A stretch of 64,000 bases of DNA, from positions 2,716,501-2,780,500 of the forward strand of contig NZ_CP016353.1 of assembly GCF_002240355.1 (NCBI RefSeq), written 5' to 3'. This document shows positions 51,743 to 62,096 of this stretch, one piece after another. Numbering within the stretch: position 1 is the stretch's first letter; every line of letters begins with the position of its first letter. The notes under the pieces were generated by a model that was not told the origin of the DNA, did not search any database, and saw nothing but the letters and a program-made list of their open reading frames with translations. The stretch comes from Prauserella marina. Its GTDB lineage: Bacteria > Actinomycetota > Actinomycetes > Mycobacteriales > Pseudonocardiaceae. The translations under genes and the position numbers were made by a program.

Positions 51743-51765
51743 TGTCAACGTCGAATGTCAACATT
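51743..51765. promoter_or_regulatory. GntR operator, copy B (pxp-like operon)
   Basis: TGTCAACGTCGAATGTCAAC followed by ATT matches 19 of 23 bases of copy A at 52495-52517. It lies 139 bases upstream of pxpA in the gap after the GntR gene. It is a likely binding site for the GntR regulator on the pxp-like operon. The 199-base gap 51605-51803 holds no gene. Confidence 0.65.
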
Positions 51766-51803
51766 TGAACACGCGTGGCGGTGGGGGCACGGTTTCTTCC
51801 TGG

Positions 51804-52472
51804 TCAATCGCCCAGGCGGCCAAGCAGACCTTCGAGCGCCGACTCCACGTGCAGCTCGGCGTAGCGGCCGGCGGCTTCCACGTCGCCCGAGGTCAGGATC
51901 TTCGCGTACTCCGCGTGCTCGCTGACCAGCGAGCGGTCGTACCCCTTCTCGGGTTCGGTGCCGCGCAGAAGCTGGTACAGGCGGATCTGGGAGCGGATGG
52001 CCTGCCATGCGCTGGTCAGCGGGTCGTTGTCGGCCATGGCGTACACGGCGTCGTGGAATTCGAGGTCGGCTCGCACCACCTCGCTGCGCGCCGCTTCGTT
52101 GGTGACCGCGGAGCGCAGTCCCTCCAGTGCGGCGGAGACGCCGTCGCGCCGCGCCTTCTCGGTGGCGCCCTGTGCCGCGATGCGGTCGAGGCCCGCGCGC
52201 AGCCGGTAGAGGTTCCCCGCATGGTCGCGGGAAGCGGGAATTACCATGGCCGGCCGGTGCCAGCCGGTGCGGATGATCCCCTCGCGTTCCAGAATGGACA
52301 GTCCTTCCCGGACGGAGCCGCGGCTGACGGCCAGCGATTCGGCCAGCGCGCCCTCCCTGAGTTCCTCGCCGGGGCGGAAGGTCCCGTTCATGATCGCCTC
52401 GCGAATCATGTGGGCGGCTTCGGCCGCGATACCGCGGGTGCTGACGGGCCCGAGCGGAGCTGGCGTGCGCAT
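51804..52472 (-). CDS. GntR family regulator, FadR/FCD subfamily
   Basis: A 222-residue GntR regulator with a winged helix (REGALAESLAVSRGSVREGL) and an FCD ligand domain (YRLRAGLDRIAAQGATE, LEFHDAVYAMADN, HAEYAKILTSGDVEAA) with metal-type Asp/His residues. ATG at 52472 lacks a Shine-Dalgarno. Near-identical operators in front of it and in front of pxpA suggest it controls the pxp-like operon, itself and the divergent aminotransferase. Confidence 0.92.
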   Translation of the reverse strand: MRTPAPLGPVSTRGIAAEAAHMIREAIMNGTFRPGEELREGALAESLAVSRGSVREGLSILEREGIIRTGWHRPAMVIPASRDHAGNLYRLRAGLDRIAAQGATEKARRDGVSAALEGLRSAVTNEAARSEVVRADLEFHDAVYAMADNDPLTSAWQAIRSQIRLYQLLRGTEPEKGYDRSLVSEHAEYAKILTSGDVEAAGRYAELHVESALEGLLGRLGD

Positions 52473-52494
52473 GGCACGCAGTATGCCATGCCAT

Positions 52495-52517
52495 TGTCAA
52501 TGTTGAATGTTGACATT
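52495..52517. promoter_or_regulatory. GntR operator, copy A (GntR/aminotransferase)
   Basis: TGTCAA-N9-TTGACA is an inverted repeat in the divergent region between the GntR gene (23 bases away) and the aminotransferase. Nineteen of 23 bases equal copy B at 51743-51765. Confidence 0.7.
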
Positions 52518-52618
52518 CGGGGCTGGTGATCGCACACTGGCTTCCACAGGTGAGCGGTTCTCGTGTTCGCTCCCGGATCGACCCGCGCGGCGGGCGAAGC
52601 GTCGAAAGGATGGATGAC

Positions 52619-53803
52619 ATGGCCGTGGCCTCGTGGCCTGCCCCGTACCGTTTCCAGCGTATGAGCGCTGACCACGCCCCCGGCCAGGAACGCAGCGAGG
52701 TTCCGGAGGGCCTGCGCCACGTGGACTTCTCCCACGGTGACGTCAGCGCGTTCCCGCCTCCGCCCGAGGTCGTCGACGCCGTCACCGCGGCGCTGCGCGA
52801 CGGCGGCCGCTACGCGTACTCGCCCTACCGGGGACACCTGTTCGCCCGCGAGCTCATCGCGCCGCGACTGAGCGCGTTCCTTGGCGAGCCGGTCGATCCG
52901 GGTAGCGAAATCATCGTCACGCCAGGCACCCAGGGTGGGCTGTTCCTCGCACTCTCGTCGCTGGTCGAACGCGGCGACAAGGTGGCGGTCGTGGCGCCGG
53001 ACTACTTCGCCAACCGCAAGATCGTCGAGTACCTGGAAGCCACGCCCGTTCCCGTCGAACTGGGATACCGGACGGCTGCGGGTGAACCGGCACTGCTCGA
53101 CCTCGAAGGGCTCAGGGCCGCTTTCCAGAGCGGCGCGCGGCTGCTGGTGTTCTCCAACCCCAACAACCCGACCGGCGCGGTGTACACCCCGGGCGACATC
53201 GAGGCCATCGCGGGGCTCGCTGCCGAATTCGACGCTTTCGTGGTCGTCGACCAGCTCTATTCGCGGCAGATCTTCGATGGAAGGGCCTTCACGCACCTGC
53301 GCGCACACACGCGCGAGCGGTGCCTGACGCTGCTCGGCCCTTCGAAGACCGAATCGGTATCCGGTTGCAGGGTCGGTGTGGCGGTCGCTCCCGGCCCTGT
53401 CGTCGAACGTATGGAGCAACTACAGGGCATCGTCTCGCTGCGGGCGGCGGGCTACACGCAGGCGGCGCTCGAACCGTGGTTCGCCGAGACCGAGGGCTGG
53501 CTCGATCAGCGGATCGCCGCCCACGCACTGATCAGGGACGAACTGCACGAGGTCTTCACCGGCAGTGGTGACGTCGCCGCTCGCCTGACCGAGGGCGGCA
53601 GCTACCTGTTCCTCGACGTGCCTGCCGCGAAAGGTCGGATCGACGAGTTCGTCGCCCGGCTGCGGACCGAAGCCGCCGTCACCGTGACCCGCGGCCCGGA
53701 ATTCGGGGACTTCCCGGCGTCGGTGCGCCTGAACTTCTCGCAGGACCACCAGGCCGCGGTCGACGCGGCGCGCCGCATCGCGGCGGTCGCCGCGCGCTTG
53801 TGA
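52619..53803 (+). CDS. class I/II PLP-dependent aminotransferase
   Basis: A 394-residue fold-type I aminotransferase: TPGTQGGLFLAL (phosphate loop), SNPNNPTGAVY (178-189), Asp211/Tyr214 in VVVDQLYSRQ and PLP-binding Lys243 in LGPSKTESVSGCRVG. ATG at 52619 is preceded at 8 bases by GAAAGGA. It shares its promoter region with the GntR regulator, so it probably supplies or removes the amino acid of the pxp-like pathway. The amino donor cannot be deduced. Confidence 0.92.
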   Translation: MAVASWPAPYRFQRMSADHAPGQERSEVPEGLRHVDFSHGDVSAFPPPPEVVDAVTAALRDGGRYAYSPYRGHLFARELIAPRLSAFLGEPVDPGSEIIVTPGTQGGLFLALSSLVERGDKVAVVAPDYFANRKIVEYLEATPVPVELGYRTAAGEPALLDLEGLRAAFQSGARLLVFSNPNNPTGAVYTPGDIEAIAGLAAEFDAFVVVDQLYSRQIFDGRAFTHLRAHTRERCLTLLGPSKTESVSGCRVGVAVAPGPVVERMEQLQGIVSLRAAGYTQAALEPWFAETEGWLDQRIAAHALIRDELHEVFTGSGDVAARLTEGGSYLFLDVPAAKGRIDEFVARLRTEAAVTVTRGPEFGDFPASVRLNFSQDHQAAVDAARRIAAVAARL

Positions 53804-53891
53804 GTCGGCCGCCGCGCCGCGAGGCTGACACATCGTCGCCTTGCTTCGTCGCTGCCGCTGTAATCGTCCAATATGGATGAATAAGCCGCGG

Positions 53892-53927
53892 GTGAACGTT
53901 GCCGACGGCGGTGGCGGCAACGTTCAC
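53892..53927. terminator. bidirectional terminator hairpin
   Basis: GTGAACGTTGCC (53892-53903) and GGCAACGTTCAC (53916-53927) form a perfect 12-bp stem with a 12-base loop between the convergent aminotransferase and CDF genes. An outer CGCG pair adds stability. No U-tract is seen. Confidence 0.7.
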
Positions 53928-53955
53928 TCCTCGCGGGATTTCGAATCCGGATTCG

Positions 53956-54918
53956 TCACCAGGTGAGCTGGTGGCAGCCGCGCGCGTTCTCCGCTACCGG
54001 CTCGATTTGCAGCGTGGTGTGTTCGATGTGGTACTTCTCGGCGAACAGTCGCCGCGCGGCCGCGAGCACCTCCGTGTGGGCCGCCTCGTGGTCGGTGGTG
54101 AGGTGGGCGGAGGCGACGTCCATGCCCGAGGTCAACGTCCACACGTGTACGTCGTGCGCGTTTCTGATGCCGGGCAACGCTTCCAGCGCCGAACTCAGCT
54201 CGGCGAGGTCCAGTCGTTGCGGTGAGTGCTGGAACAGGATGCGCAATGCGTTGCGGCCGAGCCGCCATGCGCGCGGTACGACGAAAAGCCCGATCGCGGC
54301 CCCGATGAGCGGGTCGGCGTAGGTCCAGCCGGTGAACAAGGTGATCGCGCCGCTGGCGAGTACCCCGAACGAGCCCAGCATGTCGGCCATGACTTCGAGG
54401 TAGGCGCCGCGAATGTTGATGCTCTCCTTGGCTCCGGAACGCAGCAGCAGAAACGCGATCACATTCATCGCCAGTCCCACGGCCGCGACGACCATCACCG
54501 GCAATCCGGGTACTTCCACCGGTTCCCTGAGCGCGTCGATCGCCTCGTACAGGACCCAGGCCGCGACGGCAAGCAGCAGGATCGAGTTGGCCAGGGCGGC
54601 GAGTACTTCGCTTCGGTAGAGGCCATAGGTGTGCCCGGCCCTGCGGCGCGCCCGCCGGGCGACGGTGATCGCGATCGCCGCGAGCGTGACGCCGAATACG
54701 TCGGTGAAGACGTGTGCCGAGTCGGCCAGCAGTGCCAGTGACGAGGTCAGCAGGCCGACGGTCAGCTGGAGGACCAAGGTGACGGTGCCGAGCCCGACCG
54801 CGATCCACAGCCTGGTCAGGTACCGGCCGCCCGCCGAGACGGCCTGATCCGGCGTCAGTCCGTGTCCATGTCCGTGTCCGCTGTCGCCAGGCACGCCGGG
54901 CTCCTCTCCAATATTCAT
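53956..54918 (-). CDS. cation diffusion facilitator (zinc exporter type)
   Basis: A 320-residue CDF transporter of the CzcD/ZitB group. The N-terminal metal-binding stretch is SGHGHGHGL. Six helices carry LLADSAHVFTDVFG (HxxxD) and GAYLEVMADMLGS (with the second site lacking the usual His). The cytoplasmic domain has AHDVHVWTLTSGMDVASAHLTTD. It exports Zn2+, Co2+ or Cd2+. Translation is probably almost leaderless: the promoter -10 is 18 bases before the ATG. Confidence 0.95.
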   Translation of the reverse strand: MNIGEEPGVPGDSGHGHGHGLTPDQAVSAGGRYLTRLWIAVGLGTVTLVLQLTVGLLTSSLALLADSAHVFTDVFGVTLAAIAITVARRARRRAGHTYGLYRSEVLAALANSILLLAVAAWVLYEAIDALREPVEVPGLPVMVVAAVGLAMNVIAFLLLRSGAKESINIRGAYLEVMADMLGSFGVLASGAITLFTGWTYADPLIGAAIGLFVVPRAWRLGRNALRILFQHSPQRLDLAELSSALEALPGIRNAHDVHVWTLTSGMDVASAHLTTDHEAAHTEVLAAARRLFAEKYHIEHTTLQIEPVAENARGCHQLTW

Positions 54919-54964
54919 TCATGCATGCGAATGTGACTATATGTTGTGGAGGGTCGTCTGTCGA
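54916..54964 (-). promoter_or_regulatory. CDF promoter with overlapping palindrome
   Basis: On the - strand, TCGACA (54964-54959), a 17-base spacer and TATAGT (54941-54936) form a strong promoter. Directly downstream, CATTC-N8-GAATG (54916-54933), with ATGCAT at its centre, spans the start codon. This is a good place for a metal-responsive repressor of ArsR/SmtB type, although no such gene is adjacent. Confidence 0.65.
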
Positions 54965-55065
54965 GAGCCGCTTTCCGGAATATCGGCACTCGGTGGCAGT
55001 TGTCACTCCGGGTCCTCTGATCGCGGTCCGCATGAGAATGTTCTGGGAGGTGAGGCCGTTGGTGA

Positions 55066-57530
<2,465 letters not shown>

Positions 57531-57628
57531 CGCGACAACGCTAGAGGGCGCGGCTGGCTCGCGCATGGCAACCGGCCTCGCGAACATGGGAAATGAGTTG
57601 CGGTTCGATGGTGTGTTCGGCGAACATC

Positions 57629-58684
57629 ATGGGCGTGCGAGTGGGTGTGGTGGGACTCAAGATGGGGCTCTACCTGGCGACGTGGGGCAGCCGGGTGGGC
57701 ATGGACGTGGTGGTCGTGTGCGATGTGGATCCCGGTCTGCGCGCCGCCGCGAAGGAGCGATTTCCGGAGGCCGAGGTCACCGGGCGGTGGCAGGACTTGC
57801 TGACCAGCGGCCTCGACGGTGTCGTGCTCGCCAACGACTTCGACGCCCACGCCCCGATGGCCGCCGCGTTCCTCGATCGTGGCGTGAGCGTCCTGTCGGA
57901 AGCCGCGGCGTGCATCAGCGAAGAGGAAGGTCGCGGGCTCATCGAGGCGGCGGAGAATTCCTCCGCGAGTTATTCCTTCGCCGAGAACTACGTCTTCCAT
58001 CCGCATGTCCGGCTCATCAGGGAGGCGATCGACTCGGGCGAGGTCGGGCGGGTGAGCCTCGTCGAGGCCGATTATCTGCACGGCATGTCACCGGACACGG
58101 TCGCGGCGCTGATCGGCGATCCGGCGCACTGGCGAGGCCGCATCGCCGCCACCGCCTACTGCACGCACACGGTCTCTCCGGTGCTGGCGCTGACGGATGC
58201 CTGGCCGACTGAGGTGACCGCGTTCTCCATCGACGAGGCCGACCCGAGGGCCGCGGTCGTGATGACGGTGCGCCTTTCCACCGGCGCGCTTGCCGTCACC
58301 CGCCACGGTTTTCTTCAGGGCGAACCGGACAGCCACTGGAGCTGGCTTTCCGTGCGGGGCAGTCGTGCCCTTGCCGAATCCGTCAGGGGACAAGGGGAGC
58401 AGGCGTGGTCGGTCAGGGTAAGGGCAGAGGCATGGGCCACCCCTGACGGTGTGACCCGCGACGAAATCCGGGTGCCGCCCGCGTTGTCCCTCGACGGAAC
58501 GAACGTGGAGCGCTCGGCGGAGGGAACGGTGCGGATACTCCGGGCGTTCCGCGAGTCCGTCGAACGGAAGGCGCCACCGCTGATCGGCGTTCGCGCTGCC
58601 GTCGCCGCCTCGCTCGTCGGGGTGGCCGGTGCGCAGTCGCTGCGGAAGGGGTCCTGCCCGGTACCGGTGCCCGACCTGGGGTGA
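57629..58684 (+). CDS. Gfo/Idh/MocA-like protein lacking the catalytic EKP lysine
   Basis: A 351-residue protein with the Gfo/Idh two-domain fold. The Rossmann start is VRVGVVGLKMGLYLATWGSR; VVVVCDVDPGLRAAAKERFP and DGVVLANDFDAHAPMA follow. The motif that normally reads E-K-P after the sixth strand is SVLSEAAACISEEEGRG, so the conserved Lys is missing. The GHW-like patch is AHWRGRIAATAYCTHTVSPV. It may be a non-dehydrogenating family member. ATG at 57629 is assumed. Confidence 0.85.
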   Translation: MGVRVGVVGLKMGLYLATWGSRVGMDVVVVCDVDPGLRAAAKERFPEAEVTGRWQDLLTSGLDGVVLANDFDAHAPMAAAFLDRGVSVLSEAAACISEEEGRGLIEAAENSSASYSFAENYVFHPHVRLIREAIDSGEVGRVSLVEADYLHGMSPDTVAALIGDPAHWRGRIAATAYCTHTVSPVLALTDAWPTEVTAFSIDEADPRAAVVMTVRLSTGALAVTRHGFLQGEPDSHWSWLSVRGSRALAESVRGQGEQAWSVRVRAEAWATPDGVTRDEIRVPPALSLDGTNVERSAEGTVRILRAFRESVERKAPPLIGVRAAVAASLVGVAGAQSLRKGSCPVPVPDLG

Positions 58685-58699
58685 CCGGCACCCGCCGGG

Positions 58700-59527
58700 T
58701 CAGGAACCGCGCTGCCGTGCCCGCACCATGCGCACGACCAGCGCCAGCAACGCGGCCAGCACCACGCCCAGCAGTACGGCGGCGTCGGAAACGGCGGAGG
58801 CGACGTCCCGCAGCCACACCTGCATCGAGAACTGGGCGTCCACACCGGACAGTCCACCGAGGCTGGCCGTGCCTTCGGTGAGCAGGAAGAGCAGGCCGAC
58901 GCCGATGAACAACAGCCCGGAGATCAGGCTCGTGGTGTGGGTGTTCAGCGGCCCGATGCGCAGCGGCCGCCCGCGAAGCCAGCGTTTGCCGCCGAGATCG
59001 AAGCGGTCCCACGCCAGTGCCAGTACGAACAGTGGCACGGCCATGCCCAGCGCGAACAGTGCCATGAGGATCCCGCCGTACACCGGGTCGCCGCCCGCGG
59101 CCGAGACGGTGAGCACGCTGCCGAGCAGCGGCCCCGAACAAAAACCGGCCAGCGCGTACACGGTGCCGAGCGCGAACACCGAGGCGTTGGAGGAGACCGT
59201 GATCCGGGCGCTCGCCCGCTGTGCGGCGGCCGAGCCGAATCCCAGGCCGAGGATCGTCGCGATGCCAAGCAGTACGAGCAAGATTCCGCCCACCGTGGTG
59301 GCGATTCCGCGGTATCGCGTGAGCAGCGCGCCGATCGCGCCCACTCCCGCGCCGAGGGGAACCAGCACGACGAGCAGGCCCGCGTAGAACACCGTCGTGC
59401 GCCGCGCCAGCGTCCCCAGCCGGTCGAAGGCGTAGGCGAAGAACGACGGCAACAGCAGCGCTGAACAGGGGCTGAGCAGGCTCAGCACACCGCCGAGAAA
59501 CGCGCCGAGCAGCCCGATCTCGATCAT
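58700..59527 (-). CDS. CcdA-type thiol-disulfide transmembrane protein
   Basis: A 275-residue CcdA/DsbD-core protein with about six helices. The two redox cysteines are Cys21 (LSLLSPCSALLLPSF) and Cys130 (LAGFCSGPLLGS), each followed by the proline-rich kink of the family. It carries electrons across the membrane to the exported DsbA-like partner, whose gene overlaps by 4 bases. Controlled, by inference, from the BlaI-type operator at 60277. Confidence 0.92.
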   Translation of the reverse strand: MIEIGLLGAFLGGVLSLLSPCSALLLPSFFAYAFDRLGTLARRTTVFYAGLLVVLVPLGAGVGAIGALLTRYRGIATTVGGILLVLLGIATILGLGFGSAAAQRASARITVSSNASVFALGTVYALAGFCSGPLLGSVLTVSAAGGDPVYGGILMALFALGMAVPLFVLALAWDRFDLGGKRWLRGRPLRIGPLNTHTTSLISGLLFIGVGLLFLLTEGTASLGGLSGVDAQFSMQVWLRDVASAVSDAAVLLGVVLAALLALVVRMVRARQRGS

Positions 59528-60249
59528 GGTGTGGTCGCGTCGATGACGGACACGAACGTGTCGAGTGGCTGGGCGCCGAGGATCGGCTGACCGTTGATGA
59601 CGAACGTCGGCACGCTGGAGGCGCCAATGCCGGTGCCTTCTTCGACGTCGGCCTGGATTGCCGAGTCGTAGCGGGTCGAGTCCAGGCCAGAGGAGAAGCG
59701 GTCGAGGTCGGCGACTCCGGCCTCGGCCGCGAACTCGCGCAGCGCCTCGGGAGTGAGGTCGGGATGCCCTCGGTCGGGCGCCGCCGCGTGGACGGCGTCG
59801 ACGAATTCCCAGAACCGGCCCTGCTCGGCCGCCGCGTGCCCGGCCCTTGCCGCGATCAGCGATTGTTCACCGAAGATGGGCAGGTCCCGCCACTCCATGC
59901 GCAGCACGCCCCTCTCGACGTAGCGCTCGACGAGTTCGGGGGCGATGTCCCTGGTGAACTTGGCGCAGAACGGGCAGCGGTAGTCTTCGTACATGATCAT
60001 GATCACCGGCGCGGTCTCGGCGCCCAATGCCATGGGATCTCCCGGTTCTCGCCTGGCGAGGCCGGCGAGCGGGTGGGCGCTCGCCTCGGCGTTCGGGACT
60101 TCCGGTCCCGACCGCGGCGTTTCCGCCGCCGTGCTGTCGTCCGACCGTCCGATGGTGAGATAGAGGATCAGCCCCAGGGCAGCCAGTACCAGTGCGCCGA
60201 CGAGGATTCCGTCGCGTTTGGACGTATCTCGCCGCGTTCGTGCGGTCAT
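59524..60249 (-). CDS. membrane-anchored DsbA-like thiol oxidoreductase
   Basis: A 241-residue protein: N-terminal membrane anchor (ILVGALVLAALGLILYLTIG), then a thioredoxin-fold DsbA domain with Cys92-Pro-Phe-Cys95 (YEDYRCPFCAKF) and the cis-Pro loop ASSVPTFVING. ATG at 60249 follows GGGAGAACG and is preferred to a start at 60273. It oxidises or isomerises disulfides outside the cell; CcdA would keep it reduced. The two genes form an operon divergent from the CxxC membrane protein. Confidence 0.93.
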   Translation of the reverse strand: MTARTRRDTSKRDGILVGALVLAALGLILYLTIGRSDDSTAAETPRSGPEVPNAEASAHPLAGLARREPGDPMALGAETAPVIMIMYEDYRCPFCAKFTRDIAPELVERYVERGVLRMEWRDLPIFGEQSLIAARAGHAAAEQGRFWEFVDAVHAAAPDRGHPDLTPEALREFAAEAGVADLDRFSSGLDSTRYDSAIQADVEEGTGIGASSVPTFVINGQPILGAQPLDTFVSVIDATTP

Positions 60250-60276
60250 CGTTCTCCCACTCTGTTCGACCAATTA

Positions 60277-60297
60277 ACTACTATGTAGGATAGTAGT
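60277..60297. promoter_or_regulatory. BlaI-type operator
   Basis: ACTACTAT-GTAGG-ATAGTAGT is a perfect inverted repeat of 8-bp arms in the divergent region between the DsbA-like gene and the CxxC membrane protein gene. It matches the TACTA...TAGTA pattern of BlaI/MecI sites and the site at 63362, and probably binds the BlaI protein encoded at 61736. Confidence 0.8.
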
Positions 60298-60324
60298 AGA
60301 TCGAGTTGAGGCGGGAGTGAGCCC

Positions 60325-60822
60325 ATGTCCACAGTGGTTCAGCCGAACCGGTCGAGTGGCCTTCGATTCGCGCGAGCAGCCGCGATGGGAGTGCTGGCAC
60401 TCGCGGTGGTGGCGGTGCCGACCGACATCATCGACACACCGTTGTTCGCCAGGGAGATTCCCGTCCGCTGGTGGGAATATCCCGTCGTCGGGCTCACCGT
60501 CGCGCTCACCGTCATGTGGTTCGCCCTTCCCGCGACGACCACGCGCGGGCAGGGGCGGCCGCTCGGCGGAATTCTGCTGACCGTGTTCGCGGTGGGCTGC
60601 CCCGTGTGCAACAAACTCGTGCTCGCCGCGCTCGGTACGTCCGGCGCGCTCGGCCTGTGGGCACCCTTGCAGCCCTTCCTCGCGGTCATTTCGCTGGCAC
60701 TGCTCACGTTCGCCGTCATTCAGCGCCGCAGGCAGAGCACGTGCGGCACTGGATCCTGCGCTGTGGAGTCGCCGGAGTCGCCGGAGTCGTCCGATCCTCA
60801 GCCCGAAACGGCGAAGCAGTAG
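60325..60822 (+). CDS. membrane protein with CxxC motif
   Basis: A 165-residue protein with four hydrophobic helices. A CPVC pair (Cys92/Cys95 in AVGCPVCNKLVLAALG) stands at the start of the third helix. The soluble tail has a further pair, Cys140 and Cys145 (QSTCGTGSCAV). ATG at 60325 is used. Its CxxC pair and its control region shared with DsbA/CcdA suggest thiol transfer in the membrane. The last 25 bases overlap the convergent M56 gene. No named family recognised. Confidence 0.75.
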   Translation: MSTVVQPNRSSGLRFARAAAMGVLALAVVAVPTDIIDTPLFAREIPVRWWEYPVVGLTVALTVMWFALPATTTRGQGRPLGGILLTVFAVGCPVCNKLVLAALGTSGALGLWAPLQPFLAVISLALLTFAVIQRRRQSTCGTGSCAVESPESPESSDPQPETAKQ

Positions 60823-61739
60823 AGGGTGACCAGCAGCGCGACGGTCGCGATCGACACGACGGCCGGTACCGCCGTCAACGTCGCCGCGACCGCGTAACCC
60901 GCCCGGGCCGGGAGCTTCGTCAAGCGCGGGCGATGGCTTTCCAGCCACAGCAGCCGGACGCTGACCGCGTCCCGCGACATCGCGAGCGCCGTGCGGGGCG
61001 TCTGCCCAGCCGTCACCGCCAACAGGGCCGACCGTACCGGCGCCGCCCCGTGACCGCGGGCCGCTGCCGCGTCGGCTGCCAGTTCCACCAGTACGCGCAC
61101 CGCGCCGGGTGCCCTGCGGCACAAGGGAATGAAGGGCAGCGCGGCGGCGATGACGTCGCAGGCGAGTACCAGCGCGTGATGGTGCCCTCGCAGATGCGCC
61201 TTCTCGTGTGCCAGCACCGCTTCGCGTTCACTCGCGGGCAACTGTCGCAGGCCGTGGGTCGCGACGATGACGCCGCGCCGTCCGCCGACGCTGTAGGCCA
61301 TGGGGACCGATCCGTCAAGCCACAGCACGGGGCCCTCGGCGCGGGTCAGCGAGCGCAGCAGCCTCACGTGGTCCCTTCGTTGGCGCCGGGACCGCCGGAC
61401 CCTGACCACGGCGACGATGATCGTCCTCCCGGTGAGCGCCAGCAGAACCGCGGCCGTGCCCAGCCGCGCGACGTCCGCCCACGCCACGCCGTCGCGGACG
61501 AGGATCGCGTTCACGCAACTGTCGGCCATGCCGACGAGGCCGTCCAGTCCCGAATCTCCAGGGATGGCGAGGAGGAGACCGGCAACGGGAAGGGCCAGCG
61601 CCACGACGAGTACCGAACTCGTCCAGCCCGTGAGCGCGAGGCCGGGCCGCACCAGGGGAGTGGCGGCGATCCGGAGGTAGAAGGGCGCGAGGAAGCCGAT
61701 GAGGAAGGCAGCGGCCAGCAGCCCGAGCGCGAGTGTCAC
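60798..61739 (-). CDS. M56 family (BlaR1-like) membrane metallopeptidase
   Basis: A 313-residue membrane protease with three N-terminal helices, the zinc motif HEKAH (178-182) in AVLAHEKAHLRGHHH, and a C-terminal helix. Unlike BlaR1 it has no penicillin-binding sensor domain, so its signal must come from elsewhere. It begins with GTG at 61739, overlapping the BlaI stop (GTGA). It should cleave the BlaI repressor on stimulus. The co-transcribed lipoprotein is a candidate external sensor. Confidence 0.9.
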   Translation of the reverse strand: MTLALGLLAAAFLIGFLAPFYLRIAATPLVRPGLALTGWTSSVLVVALALPVAGLLLAIPGDSGLDGLVGMADSCVNAILVRDGVAWADVARLGTAAVLLALTGRTIIVAVVRVRRSRRQRRDHVRLLRSLTRAEGPVLWLDGSVPMAYSVGGRRGVIVATHGLRQLPASEREAVLAHEKAHLRGHHHALVLACDVIAAALPFIPLCRRAPGAVRVLVELAADAAAARGHGAAPVRSALLAVTAGQTPRTALAMSRDAVSVRLLWLESHRPRLTKLPARAGYAVAATLTAVPAVVSIATVALLVTLYCFAVSG

Positions 61740-62089
61740 GAGAGCTTCCCCTTTCGCAGCGCCCTGCGCAGGATGTCCGTCTCCTCCGGCGTCGCCGACT
61801 TGGCGAAGTGGAGCAGCACCTGCTCGGTGTCACCGCTGGAATACAAGACCTCGCGCAACAACCGGGCTCCCGCTTCCTCACGCGACTCCGCGGCGGTGTA
61901 CTCGTACGCGCGCCCCGACTTGCCGCGCAGCACGTATCCCTTGCCGTGCAGGTTGTCCAGAACGGTCATCACCGTGGTGTAGGCCAGCGGGCGAGCAGTG
62001 CGTTCGAGCACTTCCCGCACTCGCAGCGGTTCGTCCGCCGCCCACAGCACATCCATGACCTTGACTTCGAGTTCTCCGAGACCGTGCAC
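61736..62089 (-). CDS. BlaI/MecI/CopY family repressor
   Basis: A 117-residue winged-helix repressor: LGELEVKVMDVLWAADEPLRV, AYTTVMTVLDNLHGKGYV and LLREVLYSSGDTEQVLLHF. GTG at 62089 lies 7 bases after the lipoprotein stop. It is encoded with the M56 protease, as in other BlaI/M56 pairs. Matching operators before the lipoprotein gene (63362) and before DsbA/CxxC genes (60277) make it the likely master repressor of the island. Confidence 0.93.
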   Translation of the reverse strand: MHGLGELEVKVMDVLWAADEPLRVREVLERTARPLAYTTVMTVLDNLHGKGYVLRGKSGRAYEYTAAESREEAGARLLREVLYSSGDTEQVLLHFAKSATPEETDILRRALRKGKLS

Positions 62090-62096
62090 GTGTCCG

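Noticed and set aside
60823-61982. Plus-strand open frame over M56 and blaI
   Set aside because: No domain, highly basic composition, and directly antisense to two clear genes.
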